A DNA stretch of 64,000 nucleotides, from assembly GCA_964427875.1 (NCBI GenBank), contig CAYRVX010000027.1, positions 1 to 64,000 of the forward strand, written 5' to 3'. Shown one piece after another: positions 8,023-15,793 of this stretch (position 1 is its first letter; every line of letters starts with the position of its first letter). Origin of the DNA: CAYRVX01 sp964427875. Its GTDB lineage: Bacteria > Planctomycetota > Phycisphaerae > SM23-33. The notes beneath the pieces were generated by a model that was not told the origin of the DNA, did not search any database, and saw nothing but the letters and a program-made list of their open reading frames with translations. The translations under genes were made by a program, and so were the position numbers.

Positions 8023-9644
8023 TGCTTGTCCTTTCCAGGCGTCCAGGCCGACTTCATCTGCCAGGCATCCAGTGTCGCTGCGGTGCATTTGCCGCCTTCG
8101 GCGAAGACCGCCGCGCCGCGGTCGCCCGCCGGCACGAACATCCGCCTGGTCAGCGCGTTGCCGTTGAGGAAGACCTCCAACACCGATCGATCGACGAAGA
8201 CGCGGAACTTGACGTCCTGGCCCGGTTCGAGCTCACCCGCCACGCCGCCCTTGCCGCCGAGGGCGTTCCGGGCCACACCGAACCGCCCGGTCTTCGTATC
8301 GTACCACACCCGCACGAACCGCCGCCCGTCCGACGAGACGCGGACCTTCAGGCCAAACTGCCTGGCGCTGCCGGGTCGGAAGGTGGCGACGATCTCCATC
8401 GCATCGCCGTCGGCGCCGCCCAGCACGCCACCTGTCTGCGGCGTGACGGGCAGGTCTCGGAAGGACCTCCGCCGGCCCCGCAGCACCTCGATCTCGGGAA
8501 CCGGGCGCTGGTGCAGCCGACCTGTTTGAAGCGTCAGGGCGCGCGGGATGGGCAGCACGCCCTGCCAGTACGGCACGGTCTTCGTCGGCGAAGGCGGGCC
8601 GGTCACCCAGGCCCAGAGGATCCGCCGGGCTGACCCGCCGGGCCCCTTGTCGTCCACCATGTGCGGATTCACCGCGTAGTAGCTCCCCAGATCGATGTGC
8701 CGCGGCTTCGGGTCATCCGGCGTGAAGGTCATCGCCTTCCTGTCGTAGGTGCCGATCCAGTACGGGTTGCCCCGCGAGCCGAGGAGCAACGCATGCTTCT
8801 CGCCGAAGGGCAGCAGGTACGGCAGTTCCCAGAACCTTCCCGGCGGGCCCGAGCAGATCGTCTTGCGGAACGTCCAGTTTTCCAGGTCGGCCGAGGTCCA
8901 GAGGTTGGCCGCTCCTTTCCCGCCTTTGGTCCCACCGATGAGCTGGTGCCACAAGCCGCCGTCCCGCCAGACCTGGGCGTCCCAGTGCACGGGTGTGCCC
9001 GCGTACGGCGGCTTGTCCATGACCATCTTCTTCTCCCACGTGAGGAGCCCATCGCGGCTTCGGGCGAGCATGCCGTAGGTCTCGGCGTGGCCGCGGACAT
9101 TCCCGGTGTACAGCGCGATTGCCTCCCCGTCCTCGCCGATCGCCGTATTGCCCGAGTAGACGCCGTTCCGGTCATACTTCGTGTCGGGCCAGAGGGCCAC
9201 GGGCCAGTCCCGCCAGTGGACCAGGTCGCTGCTGACGGCGTGGCCCCAGCATCGCTTGCTCCGCCGGCCGTCGACAATCGGATCGTACTGGTAGAACAGG
9301 TGGTACTTCCCCTCGTGGCAGATGGGGCCGTTGGTGTCGTTGATCCAGCTCTCCGGGCCGGTGAAGTGATAGGTCGGCCGGTGGGGGTCGTTGGCGATCA
9401 TGTAGCGCCGCAGCGCAAGGGCCGCCCGCGAGAATGTCGCCACGTCCCTGCTGCGAACGACCTTCCGGAACGCCACCACTTCCGGGGCGAGCTTTCTGGC
9501 AGGGGCGGCCAATACGCCGTTCGTCCCGGCAGCCGCGGCCGGAGAGGCCATCCCGGCCAGCCCCGCCAGGACACCAGCCCAACATGTCAGGGTCGCCGCA
9601 GGGCGCGGCTTCCGCTTCGTCGCCATCGTCGGTTCCGTGCCCAT
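8019..9644 (-). CDS. Secreted GH32-like beta-fructosidase family protein
   Basis: About 541 residues. The ATG at 9644 shares one base with the TGA of the upstream gene (TGATG); the next ATG at 9626 is also plausible and starts the signal sequence more directly. The export signal precedes ASPAAAAGTN. The nucleophile motif is WINDTNGPICHEGKYHLFYQ, a variant of WMNDPNG, followed by GHAVSSDLVHW and GVYSGNTAI as in GH32/GH43-type propellers. WELPYLLPF probably holds the acid/base Glu. A C-terminal beta-sandwich follows, including DRSVLEVFLN, typical of GH32. The family hydrolyses fructans or sucrose-like bonds, and the NDTN variant may signal another substrate. It overlaps GH95 by 4 bp, so the genes are translationally coupled. 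Confidence 0.85.
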   Translation of the reverse strand: MGTEPTMATKRKPRPAATLTCWAGVLAGLAGMASPAAAAGTNGVLAAPARKLAPEVVAFRKVVRSRDVATFSRAALALRRYMIANDPHRPTYHFTGPESWINDTNGPICHEGKYHLFYQYDPIVDGRRSKRCWGHAVSSDLVHWRDWPVALWPDTKYDRNGVYSGNTAIGEDGEAIALYTGNVRGHAETYGMLARSRDGLLTWEKKMVMDKPPYAGTPVHWDAQVWRDGGLWHQLIGGTKGGKGAANLWTSADLENWTFRKTICSGPPGRFWELPYLLPFGEKHALLLGSRGNPYWIGTYDRKAMTFTPDDPKPRHIDLGSYYAVNPHMVDDKGPGGSARRILWAWVTGPPSPTKTVPYWQGVLPIPRALTLQTGRLHQRPVPEIEVLRGRRRSFRDLPVTPQTGGVLGGADGDAMEIVATFRPGSARQFGLKVRVSSDGRRFVRVWYDTKTGRFGVARNALGGKGGVAGELEPGQDVKFRVFVDRSVLEVFLNGNALTRRMFVPAGDRGAAVFAEGGKCTAATLDAWQMKSAWTPGKDKQ

Positions 9645-10942
9645 CACAGGCGCCACGGAGAGCGCATCGCGCCGGCGAGCATTCGGTTGGCCTGGTCGTC
9701 GTTGAGGAACTGCTCACGGTCGGGGTCCCATCGGAGCCTTCGGCCGAGACGGACGGCGATGTCGCTGAGGTGGCAGATCGTTGTGGACCGGTGAGCGACC
9801 TCCGCCGGGGCGACGGTCTCGCTCCGCGTGCGGACGCAGTCGAGGAAGTGCAGGGAGTGGTTGTCGGACCGGCGCAGGTGGATGCCGTCCGGCGGGATCT
9901 TCACGTCCATCAGGCTCTTGGGATGCGCGTCGGCGGAGAAGGCGTTCCCGTAGGCGAAGGACCATCCTTCCGTGCCCTCGAACCTGGCGCCCACCTCATG
10001 GTGGCGGAGCCCCTTGTCGGTGCTCTTGAAGATCAGCTTCACGCCGTTGGCGTAGGTGCACTCGACGTGCCACCACAGCAGCGTGTCGTTGAAGCCGTCG
10101 GCGGGGTATTCACCGCGGCCTTCAATCTCCACCGGGCCGGTGCGCTCCGTGCCGTTGCCCCACTGGGCGATGTCCATCGGATGCACCCCGCAGCCGGCGA
10201 CCCATCCGATCGTGTAGTCGCTCCGAAACTGCCAGGAGCCGCCGCTGTCGGGCTGGTGGACGTAAGGGATCTCCGGCGCCTGGCCGAGCCAGAGGTCGTA
10301 ATCGAGCGTCTTGGGGACGGGCTCGGGCCGGCGGGGCCGATCGGCCCGGCCGCCGCGCTCGCACACCCGGATCGTGTGGACTTTGCCGAGGTACCCGTTC
10401 CTCGCCAGCTCGCAGGCGTGCCGGAAGCCCCAGAACGAACGCTGATGCGTGCCGTGCAGGAAGACCCGGCCGTAGCGCTCCGCGGCCTGCACCAGCGCCC
10501 GGCCTTCCTTCACGGTCAGCGACAGGGGCTTCTCGCAATAGACGTCCTTGCCCGCCCTCATCGCGGCGATCGAGTGCAGCACGTGCCAGTGGTCCGGGGT
10601 GGCGATGAGAACGGCGTCGATGTCGCCGCGGTCGAGCAGGTCGCGGAAGTCATTGTACGCGGCGGCCTGCCCGCCCATTCTCTTCCGGGCGGCCTCGCGC
10701 CGGTTGGCCCACACGTCGCAGACCGCGATGCACTCCGACCGCCCGTGCTGGACGAAGTATCGCATGATGCCGCCGCCGCGGCCGCCCAGGCCGATAAAGC
10801 CCATGCCGATCCGGTCGCTCGGCGGCAGTTGGCCGTCGCCGCCCAGGGCCGACGACGGGACGACCCAGGGCGCCGCAACAAGCGACCCGGCCGCCGACTT
10901 CAGAAACGCCCGACGCGAGATCCGTTTCCGTGTCATGGTCAT
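9644..10942 (-). CDS. Tat-exported Gfo/Idh/MocA oxidoreductase
   Basis: A 432-residue protein that begins with a twin-arginine signal (ISRRAFLKSAAGSLVAAPWV). The NAD(P)-binding Rossmann motif is GMGFIGLGGRGGGIM, followed by CIAVCDVW. An EKPLSLTVKEG stretch contains the conserved EKP lysine, and a C-terminal Gfo/Idh/MocA-type domain follows. The family oxidises or reduces sugars and sugar derivatives with NAD(P); exported members are common in planctomycetes and often have a tightly bound cofactor. It is the first gene of the operon with GH32, GH95 and the lyase. A RAYT relic and the assembly gap lie just upstream, so the promoter may be affected or missing. Confidence 0.88.
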   Translation of the reverse strand: MTMTRKRISRRAFLKSAAGSLVAAPWVVPSSALGGDGQLPPSDRIGMGFIGLGGRGGGIMRYFVQHGRSECIAVCDVWANRREAARKRMGGQAAAYNDFRDLLDRGDIDAVLIATPDHWHVLHSIAAMRAGKDVYCEKPLSLTVKEGRALVQAAERYGRVFLHGTHQRSFWGFRHACELARNGYLGKVHTIRVCERGGRADRPRRPEPVPKTLDYDLWLGQAPEIPYVHQPDSGGSWQFRSDYTIGWVAGCGVHPMDIAQWGNGTERTGPVEIEGRGEYPADGFNDTLLWWHVECTYANGVKLIFKSTDKGLRHHEVGARFEGTEGWSFAYGNAFSADAHPKSLMDVKIPPDGIHLRRSDNHSLHFLDCVRTRSETVAPAEVAHRSTTICHLSDIAVRLGRRLRWDPDREQFLNDDQANRMLAGAMRSPWRL

Positions 10943-10973
10943 TCTCCGAAAGGCCTACTTCGGCCACCAGGGC

Positions 10974-11320
10974 TCCGGGGACATCATACCTGATTCCGCT
11001 TCCGCNNNNNNNNNNNNNNNNNNNNNNNNNNNNNNNNNNNNNNNNNNNNNNNNNNNNNNNNNNNNNNNNNNNNNNNNNNNNNNNNNNNNNNNNNNNNNNN
11101 NNNNNGCGCAGTCGCCCACTGAGAAGAACGTCTTCTGCCGACGATTGCCCGTTCGGCGAGCTGACGACGAGGCCCGCTGCGTGATGCCTGCCTTCCGAAG
11201 GCCCGGCGAAGGGAGCTGATGCGGATATCCCGGCGCCACGACTCTTGCCAGTCTCGCCATACCGCCACCATCCCACACGCGCGCTGCCGTGCCAAGAGTT
11301 TAGTATGGTGTCCCCAGAAC
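10974..11320 (-). mobile_element. RAYT element interrupted by the assembly gap
   Basis: Both ends carry inverted REP-like sequences: CCGGGGACATCATACCTGATT at the left and TTTAGTATGGTGTCCCCAG at the right. Between them, a minus-strand frame starts at 11260 with MARLARVVAPGYPHQ and continues through ITQR, then GNRRQKTFF and SVGDC, the N-terminus of a REP-associated tyrosine transposase. Two extra in-frame pieces (about 10 and 8 codons) interrupt the usual PHHITQRGNRRQ order. The frame then runs into 100 N. The rest of the gene is unseen, so I cannot say whether it is intact. The repeat itself may have broken the assembly. Confidence 0.7.
11006..11105. other. Assembly gap of 100 N
   Basis: Exactly 100 ambiguous bases, the usual placeholder for a scaffold gap of unknown size. 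It lies inside the RAYT element, so the true distance and the missing transposase segment are unknown. Confidence 0.98.
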
Positions 11321-11498
11321 CCAGCGAAAATGTTGACTTGCGCGCACCAGGGACATACGATCGTTGTTAGGCAGGAACGCTGCCCAGCCCCTGAGAGCGG
11401 CAACAATCGGGATCGATTTTGCCTTATGCATCAGAATATCGGTGCCTAAGGGAACAACCCCGTTCCACGTGTTAGGCGCCGACAAGGAGAATTGCACA

Positions 11499-12101
11499 AT
11501 GAGGCTCTTCTCCCGCAAGTCAGCGCTGGAACGGCAACTTGAGAAACGGTACGCGGAGATGCTGTTGGCTTTCGGCGTGCGCGGGGGCCAAGCGAAGCGC
11601 ATAGCCAAGGAACTGGTCGCTCTCGCAAAGAAGGGAGCCGATTCGAACCCCCAACCTCCGCCGAACTTTGGTGATCTCCTGCTTCAGCGGGAAGGTACCG
11701 ATTCTGACGCAAGGGATATGCTAGCAAAGAAGCGCGCAGAGGGTGTTGGGCACACGGACATCAAGTGGTGGTGGAATCTCAACGAGCTAGAGCGACGCCT
11801 CTTAATCACATTCGACGACTGGGTCCGTCTCGCTGCATACAAGAAACATTGTTCCTCCGGCCTCTCCGCACAGCAAGCCGCCGCGCAGGTCCGTAAGTCC
11901 TTTCCTATCTTCGGCGATCCCGGCGACACAGCCGATGTCACGGGCGACGATCGGCCTCTCCCATACGAGCTTAAAGACCGCATCAACGCATGGGTTCAAC
12001 GGCAACAGATGGCCGACCCGGCGGGTTTCGCCGTGAATGAGCAATCTGCGACTTCGATGAATGCCGTGATCAGAAGGGAGATGCGTGCTGGGAAACTATG
12101 A
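11499..12101 (+). CDS. Hypothetical protein, 200 aa
   Basis: The start is the ATG at 11499, preceded at good distance by AAGGAGA (11484-11490); a longer frame upstream lacks such a site. The product has 200 residues with no signal peptide and no membrane segment. It is helical and charged: a basic amphipathic N-terminus (RKSALERQLEKRYAEMLLAF), then a WWWNLNELERRLLITFDDWV aromatic core. I do not recognise the family. The stop codon overlaps a following ATG as ATGA, opening a 41-codon frame of doubtful reality. The gene sits in the lower-GC patch between two RAYT relics, consistent with an accessory or acquired gene. Confidence 0.6.
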   Translation: MRLFSRKSALERQLEKRYAEMLLAFGVRGGQAKRIAKELVALAKKGADSNPQPPPNFGDLLLQREGTDSDARDMLAKKRAEGVGHTDIKWWWNLNELERRLLITFDDWVRLAAYKKHCSSGLSAQQAAAQVRKSFPIFGDPGDTADVTGDDRPLPYELKDRINAWVQRQQMADPAGFAVNEQSATSMNAVIRREMRAGKL

Positions 12102-12696
12102 TTTCGAGCACCGCGGAGGGCGCAATTGACGCGGGAGCGGAAGGCCCAATCGAAGCGTGGTACCATCTGCCATCGAACTTTGGTGCCTTGGCGAAGGTGT
12201 CTGGCACCGTGCCGCGAAGCTGAGCGTCCGCTCCGTTTGGCTGGCCTCGGGATGGCGCAACCATGTGGGGGAGGCCCTTCTCGTAGGATACCCCAATCTG
12301 AAGGCTATACGGCTCCGATGGCTGGACGAACCTCGAAACATACGGCTCGACGACCTGGGGCGGTTCAAAGTTCCGACAGTCGCCCCGATGAGCAAGGCAC
12401 CGTCAGTCTGGCGGTCCCTTGTTCATCCTGACTGATGATTGAACCAGCGGCGGCCGGCGAGCGCAGCGAGAACACACGGTCGCTGCTTCACGCCGGAGCG
12501 AAGCGGAGGCGCCCCCCGAGCCCGAGCAACGCGAGGGCCAAGCGAAATCGAGTCGCCCCGAGTTGTGTTCCGGAGGTACCTTCCGCCAAATCGGCCATCG
12601 GTTTTCTTGTTGGGCTCTGTGGGCTCGCATTCCACACCACGTTCTGGTACGGTCTGAAGATTGGCGACGCGCAGCTGCACTGCGGAGCGGATCCCG
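12102..12696 (+). other. No confident gene; possible decayed reading frames
   Basis: Two overlapping plus-strand frames are worth recording. One starts at the ATG at 12098 (ATGA overlap with the previous gene) and runs 41 codons. A second, 12157-12435, reads 92 residues with a WLASGWRNHVGEALLVGYPN stretch and could be its frameshifted continuation. Neither shows a known domain. From 12436 to 12696 I see nothing coding. This may be a remnant of a coupled gene disrupted by a frameshift. Confidence 0.3.
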
Positions 12697-13245
12697 ATGG
12701 ACGACCTCGGTCAACTCGTTAGTGCGTTTGTAGAAGAACGGGTCGGCGGACCTGCGCAAGAAGAGCGGGATCTCTGGTTCGAGGCTGTCTGCGCCTCCCT
12801 GTTCAGCGTTGGTTTCAGTGTCCTTGTGCGTTTGAAAGATATTGGACAAAGCCCGGAAGCGTTGCAACAGACTACAAGATCCCTCGTCGACTTCATTACT
12901 ACCCATGCCGCTGCCTGGGTAAACGCGAGGTTGAGCGATGAAAGGGCGCCGTCGGGGCTCCCGCCAATTGTTTGTGAAATGTCCGCTCTGATACGAGACC
13001 GGCTCGTGGCGTATTTCAACGAAGCCATACTTGCCATGGCGGATCGGGGATACGCCATTGATGCTGCAAGGTCTCACGCTTGCTTCGGTGGATTGAAGCA
13101 CGCAGTAAGGGCTTTGGCCATAAAGGGGTCACCGATCGGCTCCGCAGAAATGAGTGCCTTTATCAAGGATGTCATGCAGGCATGTGACAGCATGAGCGAG
13201 GAAGTCGTAGCTGCGTTGGAACGGAAGCGCAGACCGCGATCGTGA
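12697..13245 (+). CDS. Hypothetical helical protein, 182 aa
   Basis: The ATG at 12697 is preferred over an in-frame TTG at 12661; GCGGAG lies a short distance upstream. The product has 182 residues, is mostly alpha-helical, and has no signal peptide. Hydrophobic stretches such as ASLFSVGFSVLVRL and SLVDFITTHAAAWVNARL are amphipathic rather than membrane-spanning. I recognise no family. It is one of three plus-strand genes of unknown role in the patch between RAYT relics. The 3' end is followed by about 300 bp containing a strong inverted repeat. Confidence 0.5.
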   Translation: MDDLGQLVSAFVEERVGGPAQEERDLWFEAVCASLFSVGFSVLVRLKDIGQSPEALQQTTRSLVDFITTHAAAWVNARLSDERAPSGLPPIVCEMSALIRDRLVAYFNEAILAMADRGYAIDAARSHACFGGLKHAVRALAIKGSPIGSAEMSAFIKDVMQACDSMSEEVVAALERKRRPRS

Positions 13246-13430
13246 TTGCTCTCCTGGTCACAAGCAAACGATGGATCAGCCAACAACCGCGAGAACGCCC
13301 GCTGCCTCGACGAAGGCATGGCCCAGACCCACAAACCCCGGTTCGAAGTCGGGCGAGTCGCCCCGAGTGGAGGACTTAAGCATGGGTCGCTCATTTGTGA
13401 AGCGTGGGGACGTTACCCGGGTTCGAGAAG

Positions 13431-13524
13431 AACCGGGACGGTTACATTTTCTCTCATCCCGTCACGCTCGCGGCAAGTGTCGACAGAAATCGTAACCGTC
13501 CCGGTTTGGCCGTCCCGGTTTGGC
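13431..13524. repeat. REP-like inverted repeat pair with adjoining tandem duplication
   Basis: AACCGGGACGGTTAC at 13431-13445 is a perfect 15-base inverted match to GTAACCGTCCCGGTT at 13492-13506, with 46 bp between. The right arm lies within a perfect direct duplication of CGTCCCGGTTTGGC at 13497-13510 and 13511-13524. GGGACGGTTAC-type sequences are often the REP ends of a RAYT family distinct from the one relic at 10974. No transposase lies between the arms, so this could be a non-autonomous REP doublet or a large hairpin upstream of the DUF4238 gene, 23 bp before its start. Confidence 0.6.
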
Positions 13525-13547
13525 CGGGTTTTTGAGGCGACACGAGC

Positions 13548-14381
13548 ATGACAAAACCAGCACGTCGGCAGCACTTTGTCGCACGTTTCTACTTGCGAAA
13601 CTTCGCGGAGCCAATGTTCTCGGACAATCTCCTCGTCTACGACCGGCGGAAGGCCTGCTGGGAAAGGCGCACCCCTAACGGTGTCGGCTGGTTTCCCCAC
13701 CTCTTGTCCATGATCGACATGCAAGGACACCGGACAGACGATTTCGATCAGTTTCTCAAACGAAACGTCGAGGACCCGGCGGCCCCGGCGCTGAAGAAGA
13801 TGGCCCAAGCGTCCCAAGTAGATGAACAGGAACGATCCGCCATCGCTCTATTCATCGGGTTAACTGCTGCACGTTCGCCCAAGCTGGTGAGCCAGACGTT
13901 TACCGAGTACGTTGAGAAGCTTCCCGACAATGAGCGCCGAGAATTGGATTCTCTCACTGAGGTTTGGTGTGAACTGACCGGACGGGAACACGGGCCGAAA
14001 TCGAACAGCGAGTTTCTCAAACCCAGCAGTTTCGGTGGCATATGGGTTTGGGCCAAGAGCTTGCAGCAGCGTCTCCTACAATGGCAGTGGCACATTCTGC
14101 AGACCACACGTGACAAGCCATTCGTGACCAGCGACAGGCCGGTATTCCTACAGTGGGATAGAGACCAGGATGTCCGTTTCGTGGGTTTCCCTGTCTCGTC
14201 TGAGGTCGCGCTGATTGTCAACAGTGCAGGACAGCTCAGGGAGGGCCGCGATCAGGAGCAGGACGTGTGCGCTCTCAATCGTCAGACAATGGGCCTTGCC
14301 ACTGACTTCATTGCAGCCTGCAGCAGGACTTTTCCAGCCGATGGCTTCCTTCAAGAATCGCAGGGACGAGAAACCCTTTAG
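13548..14381 (+). CDS. DUF4238-family protein
   Basis: A 277-residue protein whose N-terminus reads RRQHFVARFYLRNFA, the signature start of DUF4238 (usually KxQHYVPxxYLxxF). The pattern TSDRPV, in VTSDRPVFLQWD near residue 190, is also typical, as is the preceding WHILQTTRDKPF stretch. The biochemical role of the family is unknown; members are cytosolic and often sit in variable genomic islands. This one is in a lower-GC patch between RAYT relics with two unknown genes. A hairpin-forming REP pair lies directly upstream and may affect its expression. Confidence 0.75.
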   Translation: MTKPARRQHFVARFYLRNFAEPMFSDNLLVYDRRKACWERRTPNGVGWFPHLLSMIDMQGHRTDDFDQFLKRNVEDPAAPALKKMAQASQVDEQERSAIALFIGLTAARSPKLVSQTFTEYVEKLPDNERRELDSLTEVWCELTGREHGPKSNSEFLKPSSFGGIWVWAKSLQQRLLQWQWHILQTTRDKPFVTSDRPVFLQWDRDQDVRFVGFPVSSEVALIVNSAGQLREGRDQEQDVCALNRQTMGLATDFIAACSRTFPADGFLQESQGRETL

Positions 14382-14450
14382 GCCGTTCCCCGCATGATCT
14401 GGGCGACCGTCAGCACGTGCCGGTCCGCAGCAGGCAGAAGCGGCAGGTTC

Positions 14451-14552
14451 GGATTCCGGGGACAGCATACTTAATTCCGTTTGGATTCCTGCTTGTCCTT
14501 GGGCTTCGGGCCGCGCTTCTGGAATGGTAACGCGCAGTCACCCATTATTCCA
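14451..14552 (-). mobile_element. Internally deleted RAYT derivative (mini-element)
   Basis: The left end is a REP-type sequence (CCGGGGACAGCATACTTAATT). The minus-strand frame ending at the TAA at 14471 reads MGDCALPFQ then KRGPKPKDKQESKRN. The first part matches the VGDC segment seen in the N-terminal fragment at 11106-11122, and the second matches the C-terminus of the relic at 2726. The whole middle of the transposase is therefore deleted while the frame is kept. It is about 100 bp and cannot encode an active enzyme. Confidence 0.7.
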
Positions 14553-14602
14553 TGCCTATACGTGACTGTCGGCGAAACCGGGACCGACGGTGACGGTGCG
14601 GG

Positions 14603-15502
14603 CTAGCTGGCGACGGCCTTGTCGTAGCAGTGCTTGAGGTAGTCGCGGGACTTGGCCAGGGCGGCCGACATCTCGTCGGGGGGCGGCTCGTGGTGCATGA
14701 AGGGGTTGACGGGCCAGCGGTAGTGCACCTCCGCCAGGGCCGCCAGCCACGGCGTGAAGTCGGTCGGGCCGTGGCCGGGGAGCTGGCCGGTCCCCTTGGC
14801 GCGCTGCCAGGCGTAGAAGAAGAACAACTGCTTGCCGGCGATCCGGATGGCCTCGGGGACCGACGCCCTGGCGGCCTGGAGATGGTACGGCGCCAGCGCG
14901 ATGCCCAGTCGCTTGTGCCTGTTGGCCTCCACGAACGCCTTGAAGGAGTCCAGCGAATTCAGCAGCGCCCCGCCGTGGTTCTCGATGGCCAGGTAGGAGT
15001 CGTGCTTCTCCGCCAGCTCGACGAGGGGCTTGAGGCCCTCGATGAACTTCTTCATCCGTGCCGGCAGCTCTTCGGACTTGGCGCCCCTGGTGCTGCCTTG
15101 GACGGCCACGCCCCCGCCGGCCTTGCCGAGAAGCTCGGCGTACTTCTTGTACCCGCCGCGGTAGACGCTGAAGGCATACAACTCCAGCTTGTGCCGCCCC
15201 AGCAGTTTCTTCAGCCCGTCCGGGCCGAGGCGCTTCAGCACGTCGTCCAGGTGCGGACAGCCCCCGTGGGCGCTCCAGATGTCGATCGCCTCGAAGCCGA
15301 GCCTGGCGATCCGCTCGCAGGCCTTCTCGATCGGGAGCTTGGAGAAGTGTATGCTCGACGTGGAAAGCCGCATCCGCCACCTCTTCTTTCCGGCCGTCTC
15401 GCCCCCCGCGAGCAGCCCCGGCGCCGCGGCCGCGGCCGCACCGCACGTCACACCTGCCAGAAACCGCCGCCGACTCACCGGTTGCTTTGCCAATATGCTC
15501 AT
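14603..15502 (-). CDS. Tat-exported sugar phosphate isomerase/epimerase-like TIM barrel
   Basis: The ATG at 15502 gives 299 residues with a twin-arginine signal (VSRRRFLAGVTCGAAAAAAP). The mature part matches the xylose-isomerase-like TIM barrel family: ERIARLGFEAIDIWS, then GHGPTDFTPWL, with SYLAIENHGG supplying the metal-binding Glu near strand 5. Exported members of this family are common in planctomycetes beside Gfo/Idh/MocA oxidoreductases and GH proteins, where they may isomerise or cleave oxidised sugars; the exact reaction is unknown. It is divergent from the GH172 gene at 15794 with about 290 bp between. A long antisense-overlapping frame continues upstream but is not a real extension. 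Confidence 0.85.
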   Translation of the reverse strand: MSILAKQPVSRRRFLAGVTCGAAAAAAPGLLAGGETAGKKRWRMRLSTSSIHFSKLPIEKACERIARLGFEAIDIWSAHGGCPHLDDVLKRLGPDGLKKLLGRHKLELYAFSVYRGGYKKYAELLGKAGGGVAVQGSTRGAKSEELPARMKKFIEGLKPLVELAEKHDSYLAIENHGGALLNSLDSFKAFVEANRHKRLGIALAPYHLQAARASVPEAIRIAGKQLFFFYAWQRAKGTGQLPGHGPTDFTPWLAALAEVHYRWPVNPFMHHEPPPDEMSAALAKSRDYLKHCYDKAVAS

Positions 15503-15793
15503 AATGCAGCTCCTTGATGTCACGCCGTCCCGGGCGCCTCTACCTGCCCTGCACAGCGGCCTCCCGCGCGCAAACCGCGAACCTCCACGAAGTCTAACAC
15601 TTCGCAGGCTCCCGGGATTCGGCGCGATTCCCCTCGGGGCGAGCAGTCGAGGTCCGTCGGTCCTCTCGCACGCGCGATGTGAATTCGCCTTGAGGCGGCG
15701 GCAAGGGAGCGTAGGATGAACGGCGGACCGCGCGCGAGGGTCGTGGGCGGAACGGACCCGAAGTCGGCCTGGTAGAGGAAGGCGGTGGGCATC

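Noticed and set aside
11625..11660. tRNA-like T-arm on the minus strand (GGGTTCGAATC)
   Set aside because: The flanking bases do not pair as a T-stem, there is no anticodon or acceptor stem, and the bases lie inside the coding frame at 11499-12101.
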